A stretch of 64,000 bases of DNA from Ahrensia sp. (GTDB lineage: Bacteria; Pseudomonadota; Alphaproteobacteria; Rhizobiales; Rhizobiaceae). The DNA lies in NCBI GenBank assembly GCA_002706335.1, contig PAKZ01000037.1, positions 1 to 64,000 of the forward strand. Direction: 5' to 3'. Shown piece by piece: positions 17,919 through 28,105 of the stretch. Within the stretch, counting starts at the first letter, position 1. Each line of letters opens with the position of its first letter. Position numbers and translations under genes: made by a program. A model generated the notes under the pieces. The model saw nothing but the letters and a program-made list of their open reading frames with translations. It was not told the DNA's origin and ran no database searches.

Positions 17919-20251
17919 ATATCGACGTCAAAACCGTGCAGCGCGCCGTCGTCGGCCATGGCATCGCTCATGACAGCGCCGCCAAGCAGATCGCCGGCGA
18001 GGCATCCTATATCGATGACATGGCCGAACTGCCCGGCACGCTGCATGCGGCGCTTGTCATCTCGCCCGTGGCGCATGGCAAGCTGAAGGGTATCGATCCT
18101 GTAAAAGCGCTCGCTATGCCGGGCGTTGTCGCCTTCGTGGCGGCGGCCGATATCCCCGGCCATAATGAGGTCGGCCCGATCCTGCCGAACGAGCCGCTCT
18201 TTGCCGAGGACATCGTCGAATATGTCGGCCAGCCGGTCGGCGCCATCGCTGCGGAGACATACGAGCAGGCCGTCAAGGCGGCTCGTGCGGTAGCACTTGA
18301 TATCGAGGAACTCGAGCCGGTGCTCGATGTCGAGACCGCGCATGCCAGGGGCTCCTACGTGATGCCGCCGCAAATCCTCATCGAAGGTGACGTCGATGCG
18401 GCTCTGGCCGCCTCCGAACACGTCATCGAGGGTCGGCTTGAGATTGGCGGCCAGGACCATTTCTACCTCGAAACGCATATCGGTTACGCCGTCCCCGGCG
18501 AGGATGGCGACATGGTCATCCACTCCTCGACGCAGCACCCGACCGAAGTCCAGCATCATGTCGCCCATATCCTCGGCGGGCTGGCGAACTCCGTCGACGT
18601 GTTCACGCGGCGGATGGGCGGCGGTTTCGGCGGCAAGGAAAGCCAGCCGACGATCATCGCCGGCGCGGCGGCTCTGTTGGCCCGCGCGACACGGCGGCCG
18701 GTCAAGATGCGGCTGAAGCGTTCGGTCGACATGAGCGCGACCGGCAAGCGCCACGATATGGTGGCGACCTGGAAGGCAGGCGTCGACAAGGACGGGCGCC
18801 TTTGCGGCCTCGACATCGAATATCTGGCCCGCGCCGGCAACACGCCGGACCTGACCGGTCCGGTCATCACCCGCACGCTGACCCATTCCGACAATTCCTA
18901 CTTCGTGCCGGCGGCCCGGTTCGCGGGCCATGCGTGCAAGACAAATACCGTTTCCAACACCGCCTTTCGCGGCTTCGGCGGCCCTCAGGGCATCATTGCC
19001 ATCGAGGCGATCATGGACCAGATCGCACGCGAATTGCGCATGGATCCCAACCACCTCCGTGCGATCAATTACTACTCGCCGGAAACGGGAGAGGTTACCC
19101 CGTACGGCCAGGCTGTCGAAAGCCATCAGAACCGTCTCGTCGAGGTAACGGAAGCGATCATGGCGTCCTCTGAATGGGAGCGCCGCCGCGCGGAGATCGA
19201 CGCCCATAACGCCACGCACCCGATCCTCCGGCGCGGGTTGGCGATGATGCCGGTCAAGTTCGGCATCTCCTTCAACCTGACATCGCTCAACCAGGCCGGC
19301 GCGCTGGTGCATGTTTATCAGGACGGTTCGGTTCACCTGAACCATGGCGGCACCGAGATGGGGCAGGGCCTGTTCATGAAGGTCGCCCAGGTCGTCGCCG
19401 AAGTCTTCCAGATCGGCATCGACCAGGTGAAGATCACCGCGACCAACACCGGCAAGGTGCCAAACACCTCCGCTACCGCCGCCTCCACCGGGTCCGATCT
19501 GAACGGCATGGCCGCCTACAACGCCGCCACTGCCATTCGCGGCCGCATGGCCAATATCGCCGCGGAACATTTCGACGTGCCTGTCGAGGAGATCATATTC
19601 CGCGAGGGACGCGTTCACGCCGGCAATCGGTCCGTCTCATTCGGCGAACTGGCGAAAATGACGTGGGCGGCGCGCGTACAACTCTCCGAGGCCGGCTATT
19701 ACGCAACGCCAAAAATCCACTGGGATCCGGCGACGCTGAAGGGTCGTCCGTTCTTCTACTTCACCTATGGCGCCGCGGTCGCCGAGGTCGCCATCGACAC
19801 ACTGACAGGCGAAAGCCGGTGCCTCCGCGCCGATCTGCTGCAGGATTGCGGAGCGTCGCTCAATCCGGCGATCGATCTCGGCCAGATCGAGGGGGCCTTC
19901 GTGCAGGGTATGGGCTGGCTCACCTGCGAGGAATTGTGGTGGGACGACAAGGGTCGGCTGCGCACCATCGGTCCCTCCACCTACAAGATCCCGGGTTCGC
20001 GCGATGTGCCGCGCGAGTTCAACGTGGCGCTGGTCGGAAACGCGCCGAACGCCGAAGAGACCGTCTACCGGTCCAAGGCCGTTGGCGAGCCGCCGCTCAT
20101 GCTCGGCGTCTCCGTCTGGCTCGCCATCCGCGACGCGATCGCGTCCTGCGGTCGGGAAGGCCTGTCGCCGCACTTGAAGGCGCCGGCGACGCCGGAGAAC
20201 ATACTTCACGCGATCGATGACATCCGAGTGCGCAGCGGAGCGATGGAGTGA
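17915..20251 (+). CDS. xdhB: Xanthine dehydrogenase large subunit (molybdopterin)
   Basis: A 778-residue molybdenum-cofactor subunit that hydroxylates hypoxanthine and xanthine to urate. Motifs: RMGGGFGGKESQ (about 231-242), AFRGFGGPQG (about 349-358), GGTEMGQGL (about 478-486) and the catalytic-glutamate loop AVGEPPLMLGVSVW (about 721-734). Length is normal for XdhB. Both ends overlap neighbouring genes by four bases (xdhA and the decarboxylase), which argues for one transcript. Confidence 0.96.
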   Translation: MNIDVKTVQRAVVGHGIAHDSAAKQIAGEASYIDDMAELPGTLHAALVISPVAHGKLKGIDPVKALAMPGVVAFVAAADIPGHNEVGPILPNEPLFAEDIVEYVGQPVGAIAAETYEQAVKAARAVALDIEELEPVLDVETAHARGSYVMPPQILIEGDVDAALAASEHVIEGRLEIGGQDHFYLETHIGYAVPGEDGDMVIHSSTQHPTEVQHHVAHILGGLANSVDVFTRRMGGGFGGKESQPTIIAGAAALLARATRRPVKMRLKRSVDMSATGKRHDMVATWKAGVDKDGRLCGLDIEYLARAGNTPDLTGPVITRTLTHSDNSYFVPAARFAGHACKTNTVSNTAFRGFGGPQGIIAIEAIMDQIARELRMDPNHLRAINYYSPETGEVTPYGQAVESHQNRLVEVTEAIMASSEWERRRAEIDAHNATHPILRRGLAMMPVKFGISFNLTSLNQAGALVHVYQDGSVHLNHGGTEMGQGLFMKVAQVVAEVFQIGIDQVKITATNTGKVPNTSATAASTGSDLNGMAAYNAATAIRGRMANIAAEHFDVPVEEIIFREGRVHAGNRSVSFGELAKMTWAARVQLSEAGYYATPKIHWDPATLKGRPFFYFTYGAAVAEVAIDTLTGESRCLRADLLQDCGASLNPAIDLGQIEGAFVQGMGWLTCEELWWDDKGRLRTIGPSTYKIPGSRDVPREFNVALVGNAPNAEETVYRSKAVGEPPLMLGVSVWLAIRDAIASCGREGLSPHLKAPATPENILHAIDDIRVRSGAME

Positions 20252-20760
20252 CGGTTACGCTTGCTGAACTAAACGCCTGTTCCGACTCGCAATTTGTCGA
20301 AACGCTGGGCGCGATCTTCGAACATTCGCCCTGGGTCGCCGACGCCGTAACGGACCAGCGTCCTTTTACGTCGATCAGCGCCCTGCATGGCGCAATGGTC
20401 ACCGCGATCGATGAGGCCGGACGGGACGCGCAACTGACGCTGATCCGCGCTCATCCCGACCTCGCCGGCAAAGCGGCGCTGGCAGGCGAGTTGACGGCGG
20501 AATCCACATCGGAACAGAAGGGCGCCGGCCTCGACAGGTTGACCGCAGACGAGTTTCAGCGCTTTCACGCCTTGAACGATGCCTACAAGGCCCGCTTTGG
20601 ATTTCCCTTCATTCTGGCCGTTCGCGGCCATGACAAACATTCGATCCTCGCCGCATTCGAGCGGCGGCTGGATCACGACCTTGACGGCGAAATTGCCGAA
20701 GCCTTGGCGCAGATCGCCCGCATCGGCGAATTCCGCCTGAACGACCTGATTAAGGAATGA
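20248..20760 (+). CDS. uraD: OHCU decarboxylase (GTG start)
   Basis: A 170-residue 2-oxo-4-hydroxy-4-carboxy-5-ureidoimidazoline decarboxylase, giving S-allantoin in the last step of urate oxidation. Motifs: [10 protein letters not shown] with the catalytic His near 69, [10 protein letters not shown] (about 91-100) and [13 protein letters not shown] (about 115-127). The start is GTG overlapping the xdhB stop, with GGAG seven bases upstream; no ATG exists near the N-terminus. Confidence 0.93.
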   Translation: MTVTLAELNACSDSQFVETLGAIFEHSPWVADAVTDQRPFTSISALHGAMVTAIDEAGRDAQLTLIRAHPDLAGKAALAGELTAESTSEQKGAGLDRLTADEFQRFHALNDAYKARFGFPFILAVRGHDKHSILAAFERRLDHDLDGEIAEALAQIARIGEFRLNDLIKE

Positions 20761-20762
20761 CA

Positions 20763-21125
20763 ATGGCCGGAAAGCTCTCCACCCATGTGCTCGATACCGC
20801 CAGCGGCAAGCCCGCAAACGGTATGAGTCTGGCGCTTTACAAGGCACCGCCCGGCAGCGGCCAGCTGGAGCTGGTCAAGCAGGCCGTCACCAATGCCGAC
20901 GGGCGCACCGACGAATTGCTGCTCGATGCGGACGCGATGGAAAAGGGCGTCTACGAACTGCATTTCGAGGTCGCGGCCTATTTCACGGAGAAGGGCGTCG
21001 AACAGTCGGAACCGCCGTTTCTGGACACGGTGCCGATTCGCTTCGCGATTTCCGATGTCGATGCCGGCTATCACGTGCCCCTGCTCGTGACGCCTTGGAG
21101 CTATTCCACCTACAGAGGCAGCTAA
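20763..21125 (+). CDS. uraH: 5-Hydroxyisourate hydrolase (transthyretin-like)
   Basis: A 120-residue transthyretin-related enzyme that hydrolyses 5-hydroxyisourate to OHCU. Two hallmark sites are present: [11 protein letters not shown] near the N-terminus (about 8-18) and the C-terminal tetrapeptide YRGS, where known enzymes place active-site residues. The ATG at 20763 has AAGGA upstream. It is the last gene of the operon and converges on a glycosyltransferase gene with a four-base overlap. Confidence 0.95.
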   Translation: MAGKLSTHVLDTASGKPANGMSLALYKAPPGSGQLELVKQAVTNADGRTDELLLDADAMEKGVYELHFEVAAYFTEKGVEQSEPPFLDTVPIRFAISDVDAGYHVPLLVTPWSYSTYRGS

Positions 21126-22129
21126 TTCCGGCTCGGTGCGGGTTCCTTGAGATAGGCAAGCCGCTTGGCCTCGCGTCGCCCATGCGTGACCGTGTCGAGG
21201 ATGAAGCCTGTGAACAGGCTGAGCGCCGACAGGAGCATGATCGACGCAGCAAGGATCGCGGTGGGAAAACGCGGCACCAGCCCTGTCTCGAAATATTCCG
21301 CGATCACCGGAATTCCGATGCCGACCGATAAGAGGAAGAAGATCGTCGCCAGCGCGGAAAAAAAGGTCAGCGGCTTTTCATTGCGCAGGAACCACCCGAT
21401 CAGCCGCAATATCCGGAAACCGTCGCGGAACGTGCTGAGCTTGCTCTCCGACCCCTCCGTCCGCACCCCGTAAGGCGCTTCGATTTCCGCGATCGGCAGC
21501 CTGAGGTCCAGCGCGTGGATCATCAGTTCGGTCTCGATCTCGAAGTTTCGGCTGAGCGCCGGGAATGTCTTCACGAAACGCCGGCTGAAAGCCTTGTAGC
21601 CGGACAGCATGTCCGTTGTCTTGCGGCCGAACAACATGCCGACCGTGCCTGTCAGCATGCGGTTTCCGAAGACGTGCGCGGGCCGGTAGGCTTCGGTTTC
21701 GGTGTGCCGCCGCGCCGCATTGACCATGTCGTAGGGGCCCGTACGCAACGTCTCGATCAACCTGCCGGCGCTGGCGGCATCATAGGTGCCGTCGCCGTCC
21801 ACGAGGAGGTAGATATCGGCGTCTATATCCGCGAACATGCGCCGTACGACGTTGCCCTTGCCCTGGTTCGGTTCATGCGTGACGATTGCCCCGGCGTCGC
21901 AGGCGATATCGGCAGTGCCGTCCGACGAATTGTTGTCGTGGACATAGATCCGTGCCTCGGGCAAAGCCTTGCGGAAGTCGGCTACGACCGATGCGATCGC
22001 CGCCGCCTCGTTGAAGCACGGAATCAGAACGGCGATAGAGGGCGAAACTGCCCGGTCGATGGCGATCGGAGAAACTATCCGCATTTCCATTGGCTGCGTG
22101 GTCCACTTGGTATTCGTAGGTGACGCCAT
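21122..22129 (-). CDS. Glycosyltransferase family 2, membrane-anchored
   Basis: A 335-residue GT2 enzyme resembling polyprenyl-phosphate sugar transferases. The GT-A fold begins [12 protein letters not shown] (about 34-45), followed by HDNNSSDGT and the metal site DGDGTYD (about 111-117). Two hydrophobic segments lie in the C-terminal third (about 258-282 and 288-318). The frame is open to 22360, but the conserved part fits starts at 22129 or 22090; neither has a strong ribosome site. It likely loads a sugar onto a lipid carrier. First gene of the polysaccharide region, divergent from the hybrid enzyme. Confidence 0.85.
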   Translation of the reverse strand: MASPTNTKWTTQPMEMRIVSPIAIDRAVSPSIAVLIPCFNEAAAIASVVADFRKALPEARIYVHDNNSSDGTADIACDAGAIVTHEPNQGKGNVVRRMFADIDADIYLLVDGDGTYDAASAGRLIETLRTGPYDMVNAARRHTETEAYRPAHVFGNRMLTGTVGMLFGRKTTDMLSGYKAFSRRFVKTFPALSRNFEIETELMIHALDLRLPIAEIEAPYGVRTEGSESKLSTFRDGFRILRLIGWFLRNEKPLTFFSALATIFFLLSVGIGIPVIAEYFETGLVPRFPTAILAASIMLLSALSLFTGFILDTVTHGRREAKRLAYLKEPAPSRN

Positions 22130-22499
22130 TATGCCGATAACCGACGTTGAAACCGTTAATGGCCAACCTGTCGATAACAACCGGGGCAATCCAGCTTGCC
22201 GCCTGACTAGCGCTCGGCTTTCGTGGCCATTATGGTCGCCACGGTCGCGCCAGCGGAGCTGTTTCAAGGCTTGCCACACGCGGGACGAATAGATGGATCG
22301 ATTTGAGAGGGCGGCGCTTGTTATCGTCGGTAAAGCCGATTTCAGTGCTGCGTTTGCCAACTTCGCGCGGCTGCCGGATTGGTGACGCGATGATGCCGCG
22401 ACGTTTGAAAGTAGCAGATGGAGTGGAGATGCGCGGTTCAGGCCTGCGAACTGAAAAACACCTGATCGAGCCGGCGGCCGAAACAGCCAAAATCACAAA
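22130..22499. other. Divergent promoter region, no gene seen
   Basis: About 370 bases between the minus-strand GT2 gene and the plus-strand hybrid epimerase/sugar transferase. No coding region is convincing. Its position implies divergent promoters, but I could not pick reliable -35/-10 boxes. Confidence 0.5.
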
Positions 22500-23678
22500 A
22501 TGACACGCAAGTTGGCCATCACCGGTGCGTCGGGCCAGGTCGGGCGTCTGGTGGTGCCGCGCCTTTCCGGCAGTGGGATCGAGCTTGTTCTTCTAGGCCG
22601 CGATCCGTCCCGTATCAGGACGATTTTTCCCGAACACGCCGCCTTCGGGTACGACGATATGAGCGCTGCATTCACGGGTTGCGACGCAATTCTGCATCTC
22701 GCCGTGACGAACAACGACAGTTCCGCGTCTTTGGAGAAGATGCGTATCGTCAATGTGGATTTCCTTTTGAAAGTCGCGACGGCGGCACGCGACGGCGGGA
22801 TACGTAAATTCATCAACGCAACGACACTCCATGCGCTCGATGCACGCCGCACCGACCTCTATTCGCAAACCAAGCGGGAAGGCGAATCCGCCCTTGCTGC
22901 GATGTCGGAGATGGACGTCGTGCAGTTGCGGCTTCCGTCCGTTTATGGCGATCGCTTCGGCGGTCGGCTTGGCGCGCTTAACCGGCTTCCGTTGTTCGCG
23001 CGAAGGCCGGCGGCGCGGATCGTTGGCGCATTCTTTCCGGTCGTCTATGCGGATCGGGTCGCGGCTGCTGTCTCCGGGATACTGAATGGGGATCTTGCGG
23101 GCGATGTCATTTGCACCGATCCGCCGGAGGAAAACGCCATCTATCGCTGCGCGCGCCGCGGTCTCGATCTGGCTTTCGCTTTTGCTGTGATCTTTTTCCT
23201 GGGGTGGCTGATGGTCATCGTCTGGATTGCGGTCCGCCTGACGTCGCCGGGGCCGGGATTGTTTGCTCAATCGCGTGTTGGCCGGGGTGAGACCGTATTC
23301 ACATGCTACAAGTTCCGCACCATGGCCGAGGATGCTCCGCAAGCCGGCACGCATGAAGTCGCGCCGGGCCACATCACGCCGCTCGGCCGTTTTCTCCGCA
23401 AGACGAAGATCGATGAGCTTCCGCAAGTATGGAATGTCGCGCGAGGCGAAATGAACCTTGTCGGGCCGCGTCCCTGCCTGCCCAGTCAGACGGAACTGAT
23501 TGATAGGCGCCGCAAACTCGGCGTGTTTGAATGCACTCCCGGCGTCACCGGACTGGCGCAGGTTGGTGGAATCGACATGAGCGAGCCAGAGAAACTCGCG
23601 CGGGTCGACGCCGAATACTGTCGCCTTCGCACGATTGTTCTCGATATCAAACTCCTGTTCGCAACGATTTTTCATTGA
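22500..23678 (+). CDS. Hybrid NAD-sugar epimerase / initiating sugar-phosphate transferase
   Basis: A 392-residue two-domain fusion. Residues 1-210 are a short-chain epimerase fold: ITGASGQVG (about 7-15) and YSQTKREGE (about 121-129, YxxxK). Residues about 215-392 are a bacterial sugar transferase of the ExoY/WbaP type: a membrane helix (about 222-246), [22 protein letters not shown] and NLVGPRP. Such hybrids occur in rhizobia. The first domain would make or modify a nucleotide sugar; the second moves sugar-1-phosphate to undecaprenyl phosphate to start a repeat unit. The substrate sugar cannot be read. Confidence 0.9.
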   Translation: MTRKLAITGASGQVGRLVVPRLSGSGIELVLLGRDPSRIRTIFPEHAAFGYDDMSAAFTGCDAILHLAVTNNDSSASLEKMRIVNVDFLLKVATAARDGGIRKFINATTLHALDARRTDLYSQTKREGESALAAMSEMDVVQLRLPSVYGDRFGGRLGALNRLPLFARRPAARIVGAFFPVVYADRVAAAVSGILNGDLAGDVICTDPPEENAIYRCARRGLDLAFAFAVIFFLGWLMVIVWIAVRLTSPGPGLFAQSRVGRGETVFTCYKFRTMAEDAPQAGTHEVAPGHITPLGRFLRKTKIDELPQVWNVARGEMNLVGPRPCLPSQTELIDRRRKLGVFECTPGVTGLAQVGGIDMSEPEKLARVDAEYCRLRTIVLDIKLLFATIFH

Positions 23679-23695
23679 AGATTGGAGGTAGGATA

Positions 23696-23765
23696 AGCGG
23701 GATAGGGGCGATCTCGCGAGTTGGAATTCGCGGTTGTTTTTGACCATGCTTGGCGATATCCCGCT
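23696..23765. repeat. Nested inverted repeats downstream of the hybrid gene
   Basis: Perfect nine-base arms AGCGGGATA (23696-23704) and TATCCCGCT (23757-23765) enclose a smaller stem CGCGA/TCGCG (23715-23719/23728-23732) followed by GTTGTTTTTG. The inner stem may act as a weak terminator for the upstream gene. Confidence 0.45.
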
Positions 23766-23890
23766 CACGACTGGCCAGTAATGACGCTTGAACTCATCGG
23801 CACCGAAAGCCACCGGCTCCGGGAAACCTTAGGTTGCAAAGATGTACTTTGCTGATGTCAAACCGAAACGCATGCACAGGAAGCCATTGG

Positions 23891-25321
23891 ATGAGCAATT
23901 CGAGTGATTTCACGCCCGTTATTCTGGCGGGCGGTAAAGGCACCAGACTTTGGCCCATGTCGCGTTCGGCTCGTCCCAAGCAGTTTTTGGCGCTCACGGG
24001 GGAATGGAGCCTGTTTCAGGCGACGCTGTTGCGCCTGCGCGAAACAGGGGACTATGCGGATCCGCTTGTCGTAACAAATGAGGAATACCGTTTTCTCGTG
24101 GCCGAGCAGGCGGCCGAATGCGGCGTTGCGCTGGGTGCGATCCTTCTCGAGCCGGTCGCTCGCAACACGGCGCCCGCAGTCGCGGCCGCGAGCGCTTTCG
24201 CGGAAAACCGGAATCCCGGAACATTGGTCCACATCCTGCCGTCCGACCACGAGGTAGGGGTCGACGATGCCTATCGGCAGGCGGTGGCGACTGCCGTCAC
24301 CGCGGCGGAAGCCGGCCAGCTCGTTACATTCGGCATCACACCTACCGAACCGGCGACCGGCTACGGCTATATCGAGGCCGGGCAGGAGCAGGAAAGCGGC
24401 GCGTTGACCGTATCGCGTTTCGTCGAAAAGCCGGATGCCGGGACTGCGCAGAAGATGATCGCGGCAGGCAACTACTACTGGAACTCCGGCATGTTCCTGT
24501 TCAAGGCTGAAACCTTCCTGGCCGAATGCGAGCGTCTCGCGCAAGAAGTTCATGAGGCGGCGATTTCTTCCGTGAACAATGCCGCTGCTGATCTGGATTT
24601 CATCCGGCTCGATATGGAGGCTTTCTCGCAGGCGCCCAATATTTCGATCGACTACGCCATTTTCGAGAAGACCGACAAGGCTGCTGTCGTCCGCAGCCCG
24701 ATAGTCTGGTCGGACCTCGGCGCATGGGACGCCGTACACAAGGCCGGAGGCCCGGACGATCAGGGCAATGTCGCGCGGGGACCCGTGAGCCTCATCGGAA
24801 CCAGCGGGTCGCTGGTGATCTCGGAAAAACTGCATATCGCGGTCAATGGCCTCGAAGATGTGGCTGTGATCGCCACCGAGGATGCCGTGCTTGTCGGCAA
24901 GCTTTCGAAGGCGCAGGGGGTTGGCGATATCGTCAAGGCCCTCAAATCCGATCCTGAAACGCTGGCGCTGACCGAAATCCATCGGACCAGCTATCGACCA
25001 TGGGGCGGCTACACCTCGCTGATCACGGGCGAGCGGTTCCAGGTCAAGCGGCTGTTTGTCAAACCGGGCAAGGAGCTCTCCTTGCAAAAACACCATCATC
25101 GCTCCGAGCATTGGGTTGTGGTGCGCGGCACCGCGGAAGTGACTATCGGCGACACGATCAAGACCATTGGCGAGAATGAAAGCGTCTACATACCCAGGGG
25201 CGAAGTCCATCGATTGGCCAATCCGGGCAAGATCGAACTCGAACTGATCGAGGTCCAGACCGGCGCGTATCTCGGCGAGGACGACATTATTCGGCTGGAG
25301 GACAAGTTCGGGCGGGTTTGA
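23891..25321 (+). CDS. manC: Mannose-1-phosphate guanylyltransferase / mannose-6-phosphate isomerase
   Basis: A 476-residue bifunctional enzyme making GDP-mannose. The nucleotidyltransferase site ILAGGKGTRLWPMSRSARPK is at about 11-30, with VSRFVEKPD for sugar binding and a middle left-handed helix region. The C-terminal cupin (type II phosphomannose isomerase) has RPWGGYTSL and LQKHHHRSEHWVVVRG with metal-binding His residues. The start at 23891 has GGAAG upstream. GDP-mannose would feed the mannosyl- and fucosyl-type glycosyltransferases around it. Confidence 0.95.
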   Translation: MSNSSDFTPVILAGGKGTRLWPMSRSARPKQFLALTGEWSLFQATLLRLRETGDYADPLVVTNEEYRFLVAEQAAECGVALGAILLEPVARNTAPAVAAASAFAENRNPGTLVHILPSDHEVGVDDAYRQAVATAVTAAEAGQLVTFGITPTEPATGYGYIEAGQEQESGALTVSRFVEKPDAGTAQKMIAAGNYYWNSGMFLFKAETFLAECERLAQEVHEAAISSVNNAAADLDFIRLDMEAFSQAPNISIDYAIFEKTDKAAVVRSPIVWSDLGAWDAVHKAGGPDDQGNVARGPVSLIGTSGSLVISEKLHIAVNGLEDVAVIATEDAVLVGKLSKAQGVGDIVKALKSDPETLALTEIHRTSYRPWGGYTSLITGERFQVKRLFVKPGKELSLQKHHHRSEHWVVVRGTAEVTIGDTIKTIGENESVYIPRGEVHRLANPGKIELELIEVQTGAYLGEDDIIRLEDKFGRV

Positions 25322-25398
25322 GACGGCGTTGGGCAAATGGCCTATATGTTCATGAAGGCCCTGAAACCGCGCGGTTCTGATGTGAAGAAAACACGCTC

Positions 25399-26535
25399 AT
25401 GAGGGTGCTGCACGTATTCAAGACCTACATGCCCGAGACATATGGCGGTATCGAGCGCGTCATAAACTCGATCGCCGGAAGCACCGCCGCGTTAGGAGTT
25501 GAATCGACCGTTCTGTCGCTGGGCCGGCAAACCGATACCGCCGGAAATGTCGACGGACATCGCGTCTTGACCGGCAAACGCGACATAGAATTTGCATCGA
25601 CAGGGTTCTCGCGCGATTTCATCCGTCTCCTCCGGCGAGAAGCGGCGGAGCATGATCTGATCAACTATCATTTCCCGTGGCCTTTTATGGATTTCAGCCA
25701 CTTCGCCGCCCGGATTAACACCAAATACGTCGTCACCTATCACTCGGATATCATCAGGCAGCGTAACCTGCTGAAGCTTTATCGCCCCTTGATGAGGCGC
25801 TTTCTGAGAGAAGCCGATCGGCTCATCGCGACATCTGAGAACTACGTCTCAACCAGTCCGACCCTGAAGGAATATGCTGACAAAGTGGAGATCATACCGC
25901 CAGGTATCGAAGACGTCGCAAATGGTGATCCAGACAGCGACTTGATCGAAACATGGCGTGGACGCTTTCCTCGCAGCTTCTTTTTGTACACTGGAGTGCT
26001 GAGATACTACAAAGGCCTGTCATTCCTGGTGGACGCTGCGCTGGCCGTCGATGTTGATATCCTGATTGTCGGCGCTGGGCCTGAAGAGGCCCGACTCCGG
26101 GCACTTGCCAGTGCGAAAGGGGCAGACAATGTCCATTTTCTGGGTCGTCTTGACGAGGCCGACAAGTATGCGCTCCTGTCCCTGTGCGATGGTTTTGTGT
26201 TTCCGTCGCATCTGCGCTCCGAAGCCTACGGCATGTCGCTGGTCGAGGCCGCGATGATGAGCAAACCCATGATTTGTTGTGAGATCGGAACAGGAACGAG
26301 CTTCATTAATGTCAATGAAGAGACCGGTCTGGTGGTGCCTCCGGAAAGCTCAGCAGATATCGCGAATGCCATCAACAGGCTCTCTCGGTCTCCGGAAGAG
26401 GCTTCGCGCTTTGGCCGGATGGCAAGGCGAAGATATGAGGAGCTTCTGACGGCGGATCGCATGGGTAGAGTTTACAAGGCGCTCTATCAGAATGTTCTGA
26501 ATTCAGAAGATCGAAGGCAGATTATAAGTCAGTGA
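25399..26535 (+). CDS. Glycosyltransferase family 4
   Basis: A 378-residue retaining GT-B enzyme. The N-terminal domain opens HVFKTYMPETYGGIERVI. The C-terminal nucleotide-sugar domain has LYTGVLRYYKGL, ILIVGAGPEEARL and the donor-site stretch CDGFVFPSHLRSEAYGMSLV (about 259-278). It lies 77 bases after manC, so a mannosyl donor is plausible but unproven. The ABC exporter genes follow at once. Confidence 0.9.
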   Translation: MRVLHVFKTYMPETYGGIERVINSIAGSTAALGVESTVLSLGRQTDTAGNVDGHRVLTGKRDIEFASTGFSRDFIRLLRREAAEHDLINYHFPWPFMDFSHFAARINTKYVVTYHSDIIRQRNLLKLYRPLMRRFLREADRLIATSENYVSTSPTLKEYADKVEIIPPGIEDVANGDPDSDLIETWRGRFPRSFFLYTGVLRYYKGLSFLVDAALAVDVDILIVGAGPEEARLRALASAKGADNVHFLGRLDEADKYALLSLCDGFVFPSHLRSEAYGMSLVEAAMMSKPMICCEIGTGTSFINVNEETGLVVPPESSADIANAINRLSRSPEEASRFGRMARRRYEELLTADRMGRVYKALYQNVLNSEDRRQIISQ

Positions 26536-26584
26536 TAACGGTATTTATATTAAAGGATGTCTTTTTGAACTGTGATTTGAAAAT

Positions 26585-27343
26585 ATGAGTGCCATTTTCC
26601 ACAATGTATCGTTGGCATGGTACTTCGCGTGGAGCGATATGCGCGCGCGCTACAAACGAAGCGTCCTCGGACCGTTTTGGCTCGTTCTGGGCACGGGGAT
26701 CGGCGTTGTGGGGCTGGGGCTGGTTTGGAGTGTGCTTCTGAACACCGAACGCTCGGAATTCATTCCCGCGCTCACGGTCGGGCTTGTCCTCTGGCAGGCG
26801 ATTTCGGGTGCGATTACCGGATCGACGACCGTGTTTGCCCGAAGCGCCTCGGTGATCAAGAACATCAAGACGCCGTCCTGGCGGATTTCGCTTGAGTTGG
26901 TATTCCAGCAGACTGTCAACCTGATCCACAATTTTGTGGTGATTGTCTTCGTGCTGCTGGTCTACCCCCAAGACATCGGGTTTGCCGCCTTGCTGGTCAT
27001 TCCCGGATTGGTTCTCGTTTTCATGAACATTTTCTGGATCGCTCAGGTGCTCGGTTTCGTCGGCGCGCGGTATCGGGATTTCGATCCGCTCGTATCGGCT
27101 TTGATGCCAATCCTCTTCTTCCTAAGCCCCGTCCTCTATCAATCGCGCCAACTCGGCTCGTTGGACGTGATTTCGAAACTCAACCCTATCGCCTACTGGA
27201 TCGAGATTGTGCGCAATCCGCTCCTCGGGTCCGTTCCGGCATTGAGCGACTATCTGGTGGTTGTCGCGATGACGATCGCAGGCTTTCTGCTTGCGACATG
27301 GATGACGCGGGCGAGGGGCCATCGTCTCCCTTACTGGATCTGA
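26585..27343 (+). CDS. wzm: ABC-2 polysaccharide exporter permease (Wzm-like)
   Basis: A 252-residue permease with about six membrane helices and the typical N-terminal amphipathic RARYKRSVLGPFWLV before helix one. It forms the channel that moves lipid-linked polysaccharide across the inner membrane, with the ATPase encoded five bases downstream. Normal length for Wzm/KpsM. No ribosome site is clear before the ATG. Confidence 0.92.
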   Translation: MSAIFHNVSLAWYFAWSDMRARYKRSVLGPFWLVLGTGIGVVGLGLVWSVLLNTERSEFIPALTVGLVLWQAISGAITGSTTVFARSASVIKNIKTPSWRISLELVFQQTVNLIHNFVVIVFVLLVYPQDIGFAALLVIPGLVLVFMNIFWIAQVLGFVGARYRDFDPLVSALMPILFFLSPVLYQSRQLGSLDVISKLNPIAYWIEIVRNPLLGSVPALSDYLVVVAMTIAGFLLATWMTRARGHRLPYWI

Positions 27344-27348
27344 TTGCC

Positions 27349-28065
27349 ATGTCGCGTATATCGCTCCGAAATGTCACGGTCGACTATCCGATCTACAATT
27401 CGCGCTCGATGTCCCTGCGCAACAACCTGATTGCCATCGGGACCGGCGGCCGGATATCGAAGGAAACGCGAGGCATAGTCAGCGTGACCGCGCTGGATGA
27501 CATCACGCTCGAACTTGAACACGGTGACAGGGTCGGGCTTGCGGGTCACAACGGATCGGGAAAATCCACGCTGCTGCGCACGATGGCCGGTGTCTTTCGT
27601 CCCGTTAAGGGGCAAATCCATGTTGAGGGCAGGGTATCGACGGTGTTCGGGCTCGGAGCTGGCCTTGTTCCGGAACTTTCGGGTTATGAGAATATCGTGA
27701 GAATGGCCATGATGCTGGGCTCGACGCGCAGCGAGGCGGAAGCCATAATCGAGGATGTCGAACGGTTCAGTGAACTCGGCAATTTCTTGTCCGTGCCGGT
27801 CAGTACCTATTCCGACGGCATGCGTACCCGCCTCTCCTTCGGCGTGGCGACAGCCGCGCACCCGGACATCCTTCTTGTGGATGAAGTCTTTGGCGCCGGG
27901 GACGCGGAGTTTCAGAAACGCGCGGAAAGGCGCATGGAGGAATTCATAGAGAAGTCGAGCATTTTTGTTCTGGCCAGCCACAATTCTCAATTGTTGGAAC
28001 GCTTCTGCAATCGCAGCATTCGGCTTGAGCACGGCAAAATTATAGAAAGCGAGGAGACGGCGTGA
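27349..28065 (+). CDS. wzt: Polysaccharide ABC exporter ATPase (short Wzt/KpsT type)
   Basis: A 238-residue ATPase. Walker A GHNGSGKST (about 66-74), the signature YSDGMRTRLSFG (about 154-165) and Walker B ILLVDEVFGAGD (about 174-185) are complete. It lacks the C-terminal carbohydrate-binding domain of long Wzt proteins, so it resembles KpsT-type exporters that do not read a terminal chain modification. The start at 27349 is preferred over one at 27298, which would overlap the permease. Pairs with the Wzm-like permease. Confidence 0.92.
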   Translation: MSRISLRNVTVDYPIYNSRSMSLRNNLIAIGTGGRISKETRGIVSVTALDDITLELEHGDRVGLAGHNGSGKSTLLRTMAGVFRPVKGQIHVEGRVSTVFGLGAGLVPELSGYENIVRMAMMLGSTRSEAEAIIEDVERFSELGNFLSVPVSTYSDGMRTRLSFGVATAAHPDILLVDEVFGAGDAEFQKRAERRMEEFIEKSSIFVLASHNSQLLERFCNRSIRLEHGKIIESEETA

Positions 28066-28105
28066 TGCGCCTCTTTGATCTCACATCGCCCGCAAGAGGC
28101 AAGAC

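Noticed and set aside
17834-19618. Minus-strand frame of 594 codons across xdhA/xdhB
   Set aside because: It is antisense to a gene with full molybdopterin motifs; high GC opens such frames.
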